DNA of 6,318 nt from Actinomycetota bacterium (GCA_017853815.1 JAFMIT010000093.1:1-6318), one strand, 5' to 3'; counted from the first letter of the stretch, positions 1-5,795 are shown. Made by a program: numbers and translations. The notes: generated from the sequence alone by a model not told the origin.

Positions 1-214
1 TACCTGCGGCGTACCAAGTGTTTACGACCCACTGGTCTGCCAATTGCTGACCGTCCCATGCGGTGGTGCCGCCGACGAGAACCGGGGTGACCAGGCGAAT
101 TTCAGCTGCCGTCAGCACTGCAGACGCAGGTGCGATGGTGGTGCCGAGAATTCCACCTGCGACGATGACTGCAGCGGTCAGACCGCTAGCAATCTTTGTC
201 AAACGTGTCTTCAT
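1..214 (-). CDS. Secreted protein of unknown function, N-terminal part only
   Basis: Seen: an open frame from ATG at 214-212 runs off the left edge after 71 codons. An AGAAAGG ribosome binding site lies about 8-10 nt upstream. Residues 1-32 form a classical Sec signal peptide: basic start MKTRLTK, a hydrophobic stretch at about 11-27, and a likely cleavage site after PASA (residues 29-32). The mature start is polar and aliphatic, then has three Trp within about 15 residues (W53, W62, W67). There is no lipobox cysteine, so the product is probably released or wall-associated. I do not recognise the family from these residues; a carbohydrate-active or carbohydrate-binding protein would fit the locus, but no motif shows it. 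Inference: an operator identical in core to those of the glucan genes lies about 100 nt upstream, so the gene is likely co-regulated with them. The terminator at 415-442 separates it from the transporter operon. Confidence 0.8.
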   Translation of the reverse strand, partial: MKTRLTKIASGLTAAVIVAGGILGTTIAPASAVLTAAEIRLVTPVLVGGTTAWDGQQLADQWVVNTWYAAG

Positions 215-306
215 GTGAAGAACCTTTCTAGGTGTGAAGCAGTACATGATCGAGCAGGTTTGCCGATCCACACTGACTGGTTGTGTGCGGAACACGACCT
301 CGGACA

Positions 307-335
307 AAAGTATCGTGAAACCGCTTTCTTGCAAA
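307..335 (-). promoter_or_regulatory. Candidate promoter of the secreted-protein gene
   Basis: Read on minus, TTTGCA (335-330) and TACTTT (312-307) are 17 bp apart and resemble -35 and -10 hexamers. The operator at 314-331 fills the spacer, which would allow direct repression. The implied leader is about 85 nt. The hexamers are weak matches, so this is tentative; the similar arrangement upstream of the binding-protein gene adds some support. Confidence 0.35.
314..331. promoter_or_regulatory. LacI/GalR-type operator, site 1
   Basis: CGTGAAACCGCTTTCTTG contains the core GTGAAAYCGNTTTC shared by all six sites in this window. The GAAA-nCGn-TTTC symmetry is typical of LacI-family operators. This site controls the minus-strand gene starting at 214 and belongs to the asymmetric variant ending in CTTTCTTG, like the site at 3853. 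Confidence 0.75.
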
Positions 336-347
336 CGCTTACAAGCG
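336..347. repeat. Short inverted repeat beside operator site 1
   Basis: CGCTT-AC-AAGCG is a perfect 5+5 bp inverted repeat only 4 bp from operator site 1, just upstream of the candidate -35 on minus. It could be a second protein-binding site, but short palindromes arise by chance. Confidence 0.3.
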
Positions 348-414
348 GGTGGTTATGGAGTTGTTATCTGTGAGTTTTTCACTAGGGACGTTCGGGTTGT
401 CATGACAAAGAGAT

Positions 415-442
415 GTGGGCGAAGCCTTTCGGCTTCGCCCAC
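415..442 (-). terminator. Intrinsic terminator of the sugar transporter operon
   Basis: GTGGGCGAAGCC and GGCTTCGCCCAC form a perfect 12-bp stem with a 4-nt loop (TTTC on plus). It lies 23 bp downstream of the MalG-type permease stop codon. On minus the stem is followed by ATCTCTTTGTC, a modest T-rich tail; on plus it is followed by purines. It therefore most likely ends the minus-strand operon and insulates the gene at 1-214. Confidence 0.8.
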
Positions 443-465
443 GAGAGGTGGTGTGCTGATGGAGG

Positions 466-1383
466 TCAGCCCTTCACCGCGCCGTCCATGACGCCTTGAA
501 CCAGGCGTCGACCGACGAGAACGAACAGCAGAAGCAGAGGAGCGGTGGCCATCAGCGCACCACCCATGTTCAGCGAATAATTGAGCACGTATGAGGCATT
601 TAGCTGCGTTACCGCCACCTGAGCCGTGAAATTGTCTGGCGATTGCAAGACCAGGGTGGGCCAGAGGAAGTCGTTCCAGGTCGCCAAGAAGCTGAACAAG
701 CCGAGGACGAAGCCGCTTGGGCGAATGATCGGCATGACGACACTCCAGAACACCCGGAGGACCGATGCTCGGTCGATGCTTGCTGCCTCGAGAAGTTCAT
801 TGGGAACCTGGGCATCGATCACCTGACGCATCCAGAAAACGCCGAAAGCGCTTACGAGAGCGGGGATGATGAGAGCCTTCAGGCTGTCAACCCATCCGAG
901 CCGAGACATCAGAATGAACATCGGAACCAAGCCCAGCTGACTCGGAAGCATCATCGTGCCGATGATGAACAGAATCATGAAGCGGCGACCGCGGAAGTTG
1001 AGCTTAGCGAAGGCGAAGCCGGCAAGCGCAGATGTGAGCACCTGAACGAACGCGATACAAAAACCCACGAAGAATGTGTTGAGCAATGCCTTGTAGAACC
1101 AGTCGATGGTGACGAGGTCAAACAGAATCTTCGTCTGCGGCAAGATCGAGTTGACGTCCGCAACCACCTTCAAGAAATTGTCGCCAGGGACGATTGATGG
1201 TGGAATCTTCGAGATTTCATCACTTCCGTTGGATGCGACGATAAACATCCAGTAGAACGGGAAGAGCGACAAGAAACCGACGAGGCCGAGAGTGATGTAG
1301 CTCAGTGGCGACATCTTCTGCCAACGACCGTGTTTGCGACCCTTTACCTTGGCGACTTCAGGAGTTTCGAGAAGCTGCGTCAT
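466..1383 (-). CDS. Sugar ABC transporter permease, MalG type (inner-membrane subunit 2)
   Basis: A 305-residue protein, usual length for the MalG/CUT1 branch of binding-protein-dependent sugar importers. About six membrane segments are visible, including residues 30-50, 100-126, 135-158, 168-185, 223-243 and 276-293. The cytoplasmic EAA loop that docks on the ATPase is at about 199-222 (EAASIDRAS ... MPIIRP), and the C-terminus GRRLVQGVMDGAVKG is typical of MalG proteins. Odd: the normally conserved Gly of the EAA motif is Arg205 (codon CGA, one base from GGA). Its ATG overlaps the upstream permease stop codon by one base (TAATG) and no strong ribosome binding site is seen, so translation is probably coupled. 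Together with the neighbouring permease it should form the membrane channel. The substrate, probably beta-glucan oligosaccharides, is inferred from the flanking GH16 and GH1 genes. It is the last gene of the operon. Confidence 0.93.
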   Translation of the reverse strand: MTQLLETPEVAKVKGRKHGRWQKMSPLSYITLGLVGFLSLFPFYWMFIVASNGSDEISKIPPSIVPGDNFLKVVADVNSILPQTKILFDLVTIDWFYKALLNTFFVGFCIAFVQVLTSALAGFAFAKLNFRGRRFMILFIIGTMMLPSQLGLVPMFILMSRLGWVDSLKALIIPALVSAFGVFWMRQVIDAQVPNELLEAASIDRASVLRVFWSVVMPIIRPSGFVLGLFSFLATWNDFLWPTLVLQSPDNFTAQVAVTQLNASYVLNYSLNMGGALMATAPLLLLFVLVGRRLVQGVMDGAVKG

Positions 1384-2402
1384 TAGTTATCACTGCTCGC
1401 AATTCGGCGGGTAATCATGAAGTTGATGGCAGAAATAATCAGCACGATGATGGTGATCGCGATGCCGACGGCTGCGCCATAGCCCCAGTTGACGTTGATA
1501 AATGCCTGCTCAAACAGGAACAGGGTGAGTGTTGAGAACTGGCGATTTGCGCCACCTCCGGCGCCACCCAGAATCAACGGTTCCGCAAATACTTGGAGAC
1601 CACCGATGGTTCCGACAATCAGGAAGAACGTGATCGTGTTCTTGAGCTGAGGAAGCGTGACGTATCGGAAGGTTTGCCACTTCGACGCGCCATCGATAGC
1701 GGCAGATTCGAAGAGCTCCTGTGGAATAGCAAGCATTGCTGCGAGGAAGATGAGGGAGTTGTATCCCACCCAGCGCCAGGTGATCATGGTCGCGATTGCG
1801 ATGTGACCTGGAATGGTGTCTTCAACGAAGTCGATGTGATCGAAGCCAAACAGCCCGATGACGTAGTTGATCATGCCGTAGTCGCGACCGAAGAGTTGAC
1901 CGAAGACGAGTGCAACAGCCAGAACAGACGTGATGTTCGGAATCAACAGCAAGGTACGCCAGACGGTGGCGCCGCGCAGGATTGGATTGCGCAAGATGGA
2001 CGCAAGGCCAATCGCGAGAGCCATCTGTGGCAGCGTCGAGAAAGCCCAAATGCTGAAAGTGTTTCTTACAGCGTTCCAGAAATTGGAGTCTTCAATCAGG
2101 AACTTAAAGTTGTCGAGACCAACAAAAGTCTGCATCGAAGGATCGAGCGGATCCCACTGGTAGAACGCGATGTAAACCGAGTACACGACCGGGATGAGAC
2201 CGAAAATCGTGAACATGATGAAGAACGGGCTCGTGAACAAGTACGCCCAGCGGCCGTTAAGTGAATGAATGCCAGTAACGGCTACAGGCTTTTGCGGCTT
2301 CGGTGTACGCCATGGCGAGGGGGCCGCATTTCTGCGACCCCCTTTCGCTGGGGCACTTTGAGCCGAATCGACTGCGTCGATAGGCGACTGCTCAAGTTGC
2401 AT
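1383..2402 (-). CDS. Sugar ABC transporter permease, MalF type (inner-membrane subunit 1)
   Basis: A 339-residue permease of the CUT1 sugar family. Residues 1-48 form a Pro/Ala/Lys-rich cytoplasmic tail without membrane character. Six membrane segments follow, the first at about 53-80 (SPFFIMFTIFGLIPVVYSVYIA region) and others near 115-137, 150-170, 200-226, 256-276 and 306-330. The ATPase-docking EAA loop is at about 232-251 (ESAAIDGAS ... VTLP) and keeps the conserved Gly238 and Pro251. The sequence FVGLDNFKFL (93-102) after the first membrane segment is typical of the family. The start ATG is 3 nt after the binding-protein stop; the nearest purine-rich motif (GAAGG) is rather far, about 14 nt upstream, so reinitiation from the preceding gene is likely. 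It pairs with the downstream permease. No ATPase gene follows; in actinobacteria a shared MsiK-type ATPase encoded elsewhere often serves such systems. Confidence 0.93.
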   Translation of the reverse strand: MQLEQSPIDAVDSAQSAPAKGGRRNAAPSPWRTPKPQKPVAVTGIHSLNGRWAYLFTSPFFIMFTIFGLIPVVYSVYIAFYQWDPLDPSMQTFVGLDNFKFLIEDSNFWNAVRNTFSIWAFSTLPQMALAIGLASILRNPILRGATVWRTLLLIPNITSVLAVALVFGQLFGRDYGMINYVIGLFGFDHIDFVEDTIPGHIAIATMITWRWVGYNSLIFLAAMLAIPQELFESAAIDGASKWQTFRYVTLPQLKNTITFFLIVGTIGGLQVFAEPLILGGAGGGANRQFSTLTLFLFEQAFINVNWGYGAAVGIAITIIVLIISAINFMITRRIASSDN

Positions 2403-2405
2403 TGG

Positions 2406-3758
2406 TTATCGTGCAACCTTCGCAATTTCCGACATGGCCTTGGTCCACTCTGCTGCTGCGTTGTACGTCTTCTTCTTAGAGATCAAGACGTCAATGCGCG
2501 TGAGGGCCGCACCAATTTCCTTGTCGATTGCGCGGTCGTACTTGCCTGCAAAGATCGGCTTGAGCTTCTGAACGCCGCTGGCGTAGATCTCGCCGACAGG
2601 TGCGTTGTTGAAGAACGGATCCTTGTAGCCGGTGACCTGTGGATCTTTGTAGAGGCTGACCGTGGTCGGGAACATGCCGTAGGTCAAGAAAGCGGTCTTC
2701 TGCTGTTCTGGAGCGACGTACCACGTCAAGAAGTCGAATGCTGCCTGACGATTGAGTGGGTTACCCGCAGTTGGAATGGTCAGCTGAGTACCACCCTGGT
2801 TGCCGCCGCCACCTGGCATGTTGGCGATATCCCACTTGCCGGAGGTCGATGCTGCCTGCTGCTTGATGTAATCCATCATCCAGGCTGGAGCGAGCATCAT
2901 GGCGTACTTGCCCTTTTGCATGCCGACGGTCCAGTCGGAACTGAACTGTGCAACGCGAGTACCGATACCCGCTTTCAGCGCCTTAATGGTGGTGTCGTAA
3001 GCCTTCTTGACTGAAGGGTTGCTCTTGTAGACCAACTGACCGTTCGCGGTTCCGTTGTTCTTGTAGTACTTCATGACGCCTTGGGCAGTCATTGCGGTGT
3101 AGATAGCACCTGCGTTGTCGAGGAACCCGATCTTCTGGGCCTTCTGTGCGGCGGTCAGCTTCGAGGTGTACTTGGCACCGAAAGCGATGAACTTCTCCCA
3201 GGTGGAGATAGCAGCACTCACTTCGTCGCGCTTGTAGGGGAGGCCCTTGGCCTTCAGGAGATCCCAACGGTAAGCAACTTCGAGGCCGCCCACATCGGTT
3301 GGCATGCCAATAACTGAACCGTTGTAAGCAACACCGTTGTTCCAGCGCCATGGAAGGTAAAGGCTCTTTAAGCTCGACGCAGACTTTTGGTCTTTGGTGC
3401 GCTTCATCGTGCGCAGGTCAACGAAGCACTGTGGGTACGAACGCCAGTAACCTGAATACTGGATTTCAACCGCCGCAATGTCAGGACCGGTGTGGCTGTT
3501 CGCAGCTGCACACGCGGTGATCATGTTGGTGCCGTTAAGTGGGTCGAGGTCCGACTTCTTGATGTCGAAGCACACACCTGGATTCTCATTCTTGTACTGA
3601 AGAATCAAGCGAGGCAGGAACACATCGCCGAATGACCAAATCTTGATGGTGGTCGTGCAATCAACTGCGGTCGCAGTCGGGGCCGTGGCCGTACCGGCCA
3701 GCAGCGAAAGCATCATGGCGAGCGCTAGACCCGCTGCACGAATACGCTTTTTGAACAT
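2406..3758 (-). CDS. Extracellular solute-binding protein of the sugar ABC importer
   Basis: A 450-residue CUT1-type sugar-binding protein (bacterial extracellular solute-binding family 1 fold, by pattern). It has a signal peptide: MFKKRIR, a hydrophobic stretch at about 9-22, then a likely cleavage after A26 or A31. The mature start (TTTIKIWSFGD) is the usual first strand. Typical later landmarks are GVAYNGSVIGMPTDVGG (142-158, here the partial/vacant-sugar loop region), KYAMMLAPAW (284-293) and the AAFDFLTWYVAPEQQ helix (339-353). Start choice: an upstream ATG at 3785 is in frame, but AGAAGGAG sits 8 nt before the ATG at 3758 and the signal peptide begins there. Odd: where Gram-positive binding proteins usually carry a lipobox (LLAGC), this one reads LLAGT; the nearest Cys (C34) is preceded by Asp and fits no lipobox. 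Four Cys are present (34, 63, 83, 111). First gene of the operon; ligand inferred as beta-glucan oligosaccharides. Confidence 0.93.
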   Translation of the reverse strand: MFKKRIRAAGLALAMMLSLLAGTATAPTATAVDCTTTIKIWSFGDVFLPRLILQYKNENPGVCFDIKKSDLDPLNGTNMITACAAANSHTGPDIAAVEIQYSGYWRSYPQCFVDLRTMKRTKDQKSASSLKSLYLPWRWNNGVAYNGSVIGMPTDVGGLEVAYRWDLLKAKGLPYKRDEVSAAISTWEKFIAFGAKYTSKLTAAQKAQKIGFLDNAGAIYTAMTAQGVMKYYKNNGTANGQLVYKSNPSVKKAYDTTIKALKAGIGTRVAQFSSDWTVGMQKGKYAMMLAPAWMMDYIKQQAASTSGKWDIANMPGGGGNQGGTQLTIPTAGNPLNRQAAFDFLTWYVAPEQQKTAFLTYGMFPTTVSLYKDPQVTGYKDPFFNNAPVGEIYASGVQKLKPIFAGKYDRAIDKEIGAALTRIDVLISKKKTYNAAAEWTKAMSEIAKVAR

Positions 3759-3766
3759 TCCTGCTT

Positions 3767-3774
3767 CTCCTTCT
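3767..3774 (-). promoter_or_regulatory. Ribosome binding site that fixes the binding-protein start
   Basis: On minus AGAAGGAG ends 8 nt before the ATG at 3758. The in-frame ATG at 3785 lies upstream of this site and would add nine charged or polar residues ahead of the signal peptide, so the shorter start is preferred. Confidence 0.8.
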
Positions 3775-3789
3775 AGGGGGTGCATCTCT

Positions 3790-3803
3790 TGCGAGCGCTT
3801 AAC
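3790..3803. promoter_or_regulatory. Possible second operator class (AGCGCT core)
   Basis: TGCGAGCGCTTAAC has the palindromic core AGCGCT and resembles, in its left half, the TGGGAGCGCTCCCA box known for the actinobacterial cellobiose regulator CebR. It lies in the leader of the binding-protein gene, 31 nt before its start codon. The right half matches poorly (9 of 14 positions overall), so this may be chance. Confidence 0.3.
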
Positions 3804-3821
3804 CCTCGGTGTAATGTCAAC

Positions 3822-3839
3822 TGTGAAATCGGTTTCACA
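3822..3839. promoter_or_regulatory. LacI/GalR-type operator, site 2 (near-perfect palindrome)
   Basis: TGTGAAATCGGTTTCACA is the most symmetric copy, with only the central YCGN positions breaking the dyad. It lies 63 nt upstream of the binding-protein start, near the expected transcription start of the operon. It also fits the general LacI-family pattern TGnAAnCGnnnnCA. Confidence 0.82.
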
Positions 3840-3845
3840 AGAGGA

Positions 3846-3874
3846 AGTGAAGTGTGAAATCGCTTTCTTGGCAA
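3846..3874 (-). promoter_or_regulatory. Candidate promoter of the transporter operon
   Basis: On minus TTGCCA (3874-3869) and TTCACT (3851-3846) are separated by 17 bp. The -35 is good (5 of 6) but the -10 weak (3 of 6). Operator site 3 would fill the spacer and site 2 would cover the start point. An alternative pair on the same strand is TTGTGA (3841-3836) with CATTAC 18 bp on, which would place site 2 in the spacer. The sequence does not decide between them. Confidence 0.33.
3853..3870. promoter_or_regulatory. LacI/GalR-type operator, site 3
   Basis: TGTGAAATCGCTTTCTTG shares the core GTGAAAYCGNTTTC and starts 31 bp from the start of site 2, about three helical turns, so two repressors could bind the same face. 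It lies between the divergent transporter operon and the secreted GH16 gene and may serve both. Confidence 0.78.
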
Positions 3875-3926
3875 TACGAATCTAGAAGAACTTCAGGCAA
3901 TCGTTAGCAAAGCGTAACTATCGCGA

Positions 3927-3947
3927 TTCACACCCCAATGGTGCGAA
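3927..3947. repeat. Imperfect inverted repeat in the leader of the secreted GH16 gene
   Basis: TTCACACC-CCAAT-GGTGCGAA pairs 7 of 8 positions. It lies 33 nt before the start codon, outside the six-site operator consensus. It could be a leader hairpin or a diverged half-operator; no function is shown. Confidence 0.3.
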
Positions 3948-3980
3948 AACAGCGGTAGCACACACCCAAAAAGGATACGG

Positions 3981-4841
3981 ATGAACAAGAAAATTCCCGT
4001 GGTTTTGGCACTTGGTGCAGCACTTCTGCTCGCATCTCTGCAACCGATTACCGCGTCAGCAGCCACCTCTAAGCGGCTGGTCTGGCGCCAGGAGTTCAAC
4101 GGAAAGGCATTGGTTAAGCCGGATCAGGCCATCTGGGGCTATGACCTCGGAAGCCTGAACGCAAACAGCGAAGAGCAGTACTACACCAACAGCAAGTACA
4201 ACGCGGCCATGGACGGCAAGGGCAACTTGCTCATCACGGCGAAGCGCATCGAAGAAGGATCTGCACTCTGGATGAAGTGCATGAGCTGCAAGTTCTCCAG
4301 TGCTCGGTTGAAGACTCAAGACAAGCTCGGCTTCAAGTACGGCCGTATGGAGGCGCGCATCAAGATGCCAGCGGGTGTCGGCACCTGGCCAGCATTTTGG
4401 ATGCTCGGTGCGAACCTCGAGAATGTCGGCTGGCCGGAATCTGGCGAACTCGACATTGTTGAAGCCCGCGGCATCGATCCAAGCATCGTTTTCGGGACTG
4501 CTCACGGTCCTGGCTACAACGGAGCTCAGGGCACTCAATACGGCAGCACCACGTATGCCACGGCACCGCTATCTGACGGATACCACATCTATGCAATTGA
4601 GTGGGGAAAGAATTACGTCAACTGGTACTTCGATAACCAGGTCTACCTTCGCATGACGCCTGCATCGGTTGCCCCCGATGAGTACGTCTTTAACAAGGAA
4701 TTCTTCTTGATTCTCAACCTTGCTATGGGCGGCGCCTTCACCGGTGATATCGATCCAAACTTGCAGCGTTCACGCATGTATGTTGATTACATTCGCTATT
4801 ACAAGATCAATGGCGTCGGTACTGTAATCAAGCATAAATAA
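3981..4841 (+). CDS. Secreted GH16 endo-beta-glucanase (laminarinase-like)
   Basis: A 286-residue glycoside hydrolase family 16 enzyme expected to cut internal bonds of beta-1,3(1,4)-glucans by a retaining mechanism. The signal peptide at 1-27 ends ASA before A28 and there is no lipobox, so it is exported. The catalytic motif GELDIVE gives Glu156 as nucleophile, Asp158 as helper and Glu161 as acid/base. The extra residue between Asp158 and Glu161 is the beta-bulge form typical of laminarinases rather than lichenases. Other family landmarks are WRQEFNG (35-41), YGRMEARIKMP (120-130), GTWPAFWMLG (134-143), AIEW (205-208) and NLAMGG (246-251). It is a bare catalytic domain with no carbohydrate-binding module. 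AAAGGA ends 5 nt before the ATG. Odd: the mature protein has only two Cys, close together as C100-M-S-C103. It is divergent from the transporter operon and convergent with a GH16 paralogue. Exact glucan specificity cannot be read from sequence. Confidence 0.93.
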   Translation: MNKKIPVVLALGAALLLASLQPITASAATSKRLVWRQEFNGKALVKPDQAIWGYDLGSLNANSEEQYYTNSKYNAAMDGKGNLLITAKRIEEGSALWMKCMSCKFSSARLKTQDKLGFKYGRMEARIKMPAGVGTWPAFWMLGANLENVGWPESGELDIVEARGIDPSIVFGTAHGPGYNGAQGTQYGSTTYATAPLSDGYHIYAIEWGKNYVNWYFDNQVYLRMTPASVAPDEYVFNKEFFLILNLAMGGAFTGDIDPNLQRSRMYVDYIRYYKINGVGTVIKHK

Positions 4842-4855
4842 AGGGTTTCCTACGT

Positions 4856-4895
4856 TTTGAGCGCCGCTCACACTTCGGTGTTAGTGGCGCTCAAA
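4856..4895. terminator. Hairpin between the convergent GH16 genes, probable bidirectional terminator
   Basis: An 18-bp stem with one mismatch (C4869/T4882) and one G-T pair encloses a TTCG loop (4874-4877); the outer ten pairs (TTTGAGCGCC with GGCGCTCAAA) are perfect. It lies 14 nt past the plus-strand GH16 stop and overlaps the stop and last four codons of the minus-strand GH16 gene. Neither side has a proper T-run, so it would have to act as a hairpin-only terminator. Confidence 0.65.
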
Positions 4896-5714
4896 CGTTC
4901 CCACTCCATTGATACTGTAGTGCCTGATGTAGTCAATCTCGAGCGTGCTCTCGGTCAGATCATCTGCAATCGGCCCAGTGAAGTGACCGCCCATCGCGAG
5001 ATTCACAATGATGTAAAAAGGTTTGTTGTATACCCACTCGAGAGGTGCGATTTCAGCGGCAGTATTTCGCGCGTACATGTTGTCGTCGAAGTACCAGCGA
5101 ATTTCGTCTTGTTCCCATTCCACCGCGTACGTGTGAAAGTCCTCAGAGAGAGTGACCTGGGTATCGATGACTTTGCCTTTGCCGAACTCGCCCGAGTAGC
5201 CCGGTCCGTGCAAGGTTCCATAAAGGGTCGACGGCAGGTCGCCTCGGCCTTCCATGATGTCGATTTCTCCGCATTGAGGCCACGGCACTTCTCGAATATC
5301 AGTGCCGAGCATCCAAAAAGCGGGCCACGTTCCAAGTCCTTTAGGAGCGCGAATGCGAGCTTCCACTCTGCCGTAGAGGAGAGAAACCTTTTTATACGTG
5401 GTGATCTTTGCGCTCGTCCATTCCGCTGCCGTGCCGTAGTAGGCGGGATAAGGATTAGCGGCAGACGGTTCTCCTGTCGGATTGTCGTCAGTGAAAACAG
5501 GCATTCGAGTTGCTGTGATGGTCAGCAGCGAATCGCCATTCGTTCTCGCTGCTTCCTCGAGGTAATACTCCCGCTCAGAGTTGCCCCATCCTGGGATTCC
5601 GTATGCAGATCCATCGCCGATGTCGTGCACCCAGGTGTCTGCTTCAACGCCGTTGCCAGCGGGAGCATCAAATTCCTGAGACCAGAGCAGTGTGTATCGG
5701 TCGTCGAGCGTCAT
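4881..5714 (-). CDS. GH16 beta-glucanase without signal peptide, probably cytoplasmic
   Basis: A 277-residue family 16 enzyme, paralogous to the secreted one across the window. The catalytic motif GEIDIME gives Glu150, Asp152 and Glu155, again with the laminarinase-type extra residue. Shared landmarks are LWSQEFDAP (10-18), YGRVEARIRAPKGLGTWPAF (114-133), LHGPGYSG (168-175), AVEW (197-200) and NLAMGGHFTG (238-247); both paralogues end near INGVGT. Start choice: GAAGAGG lies 7 nt before ATG 5714-5712. An in-frame GTG at 5783 would add 23 residues (MKSLSLRICYALSF...), but it lies inside an operator, has no binding site, and ends in RRR rather than a cleavage site. With the 5714 start there is no export signal. 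Inference: it cuts imported oligosaccharides in the cytoplasm together with the GH1 enzyme. It carries a longer insertion at about 71-97 (Pro/Tyr-rich) than its paralogue. An operator lies 52 nt upstream of the start. Confidence 0.92.
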   Translation of the reverse strand: MTLDDRYTLLWSQEFDAPAGNGVEADTWVHDIGDGSAYGIPGWGNSEREYYLEEAARTNGDSLLTITATRMPVFTDDNPTGEPSAANPYPAYYGTAAEWTSAKITTYKKVSLLYGRVEARIRAPKGLGTWPAFWMLGTDIREVPWPQCGEIDIMEGRGDLPSTLYGTLHGPGYSGEFGKGKVIDTQVTLSEDFHTYAVEWEQDEIRWYFDDNMYARNTAAEIAPLEWVYNKPFYIIVNLAMGGHFTGPIADDLTESTLEIDYIRHYSINGVGTFERH

Positions 5715-5721
5715 GGGAGCA

Positions 5722-5728
5722 CCTCTTC
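5722..5728 (-). promoter_or_regulatory. Ribosome binding site that fixes the cytoplasmic GH16 start
   Basis: GAAGAGG on minus ends 7 nt before the ATG at 5714. This supports a start after, not before, the hydrophobic stretch encoded at 5783-5715, and thus a cytoplasmic product. Confidence 0.72.
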
Positions 5729-5766
5729 TTCGCAGTTGCAGGAAACTTAGTGCATAACAAATCCGT

Positions 5767-5784
5767 AAAGAAAGCGATTTCACG
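5767..5784. promoter_or_regulatory. LacI/GalR-type operator, site 4
   Basis: On minus it reads CGTGAAATCGCTTTCTTT, the same core as the other sites and the same asymmetric CTTTCTT end as sites 1 and 3. It is the site closest to the minus-strand GH16 gene and also lies just upstream of the GH1 promoter. Confidence 0.75.
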
Positions 5785-5795
5785 GACTCGTGTGG

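Noticed and set aside
622..639. CGTGAAATTGTCTGGCGA as a seventh operator inside the MalG-type permease gene
   Set aside because: Only the left half (GTGAAA) matches; the central CG and the TTTC half are missing.
643..1197. Plus-strand frame opposite the MalG-type permease
   Set aside because: Extremely Glu/Asp/His/Arg-rich product, typical of the complement of a membrane protein gene.
1593..3014. Two long plus-strand frames (1593-2264 and 2265-3014) opposite the MalF-type permease and binding protein
   Set aside because: Their products are unusually rich in charged residues or Cys/Arg/Leu, with no domain; they mirror the codon pattern of the real genes on minus.
4857..5750. Open frame of 297 codons on plus, opposite the cytoplasmic GH16 gene
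   Set aside because: It is antisense to a gene with full catalytic motifs, its product has no recognisable domain, and its start lies inside the terminator hairpin with no ribosome binding site.
5715..5783. N-terminal extension of the cytoplasmic GH16 protein (GTG start at 5783) as a signal peptide
   Set aside because: The GTG is inside operator site 4 and has no ribosome binding site. The hydrophobic stretch is short and ends in three Arg rather than a cleavage site, while a good site precedes the ATG at 5714.
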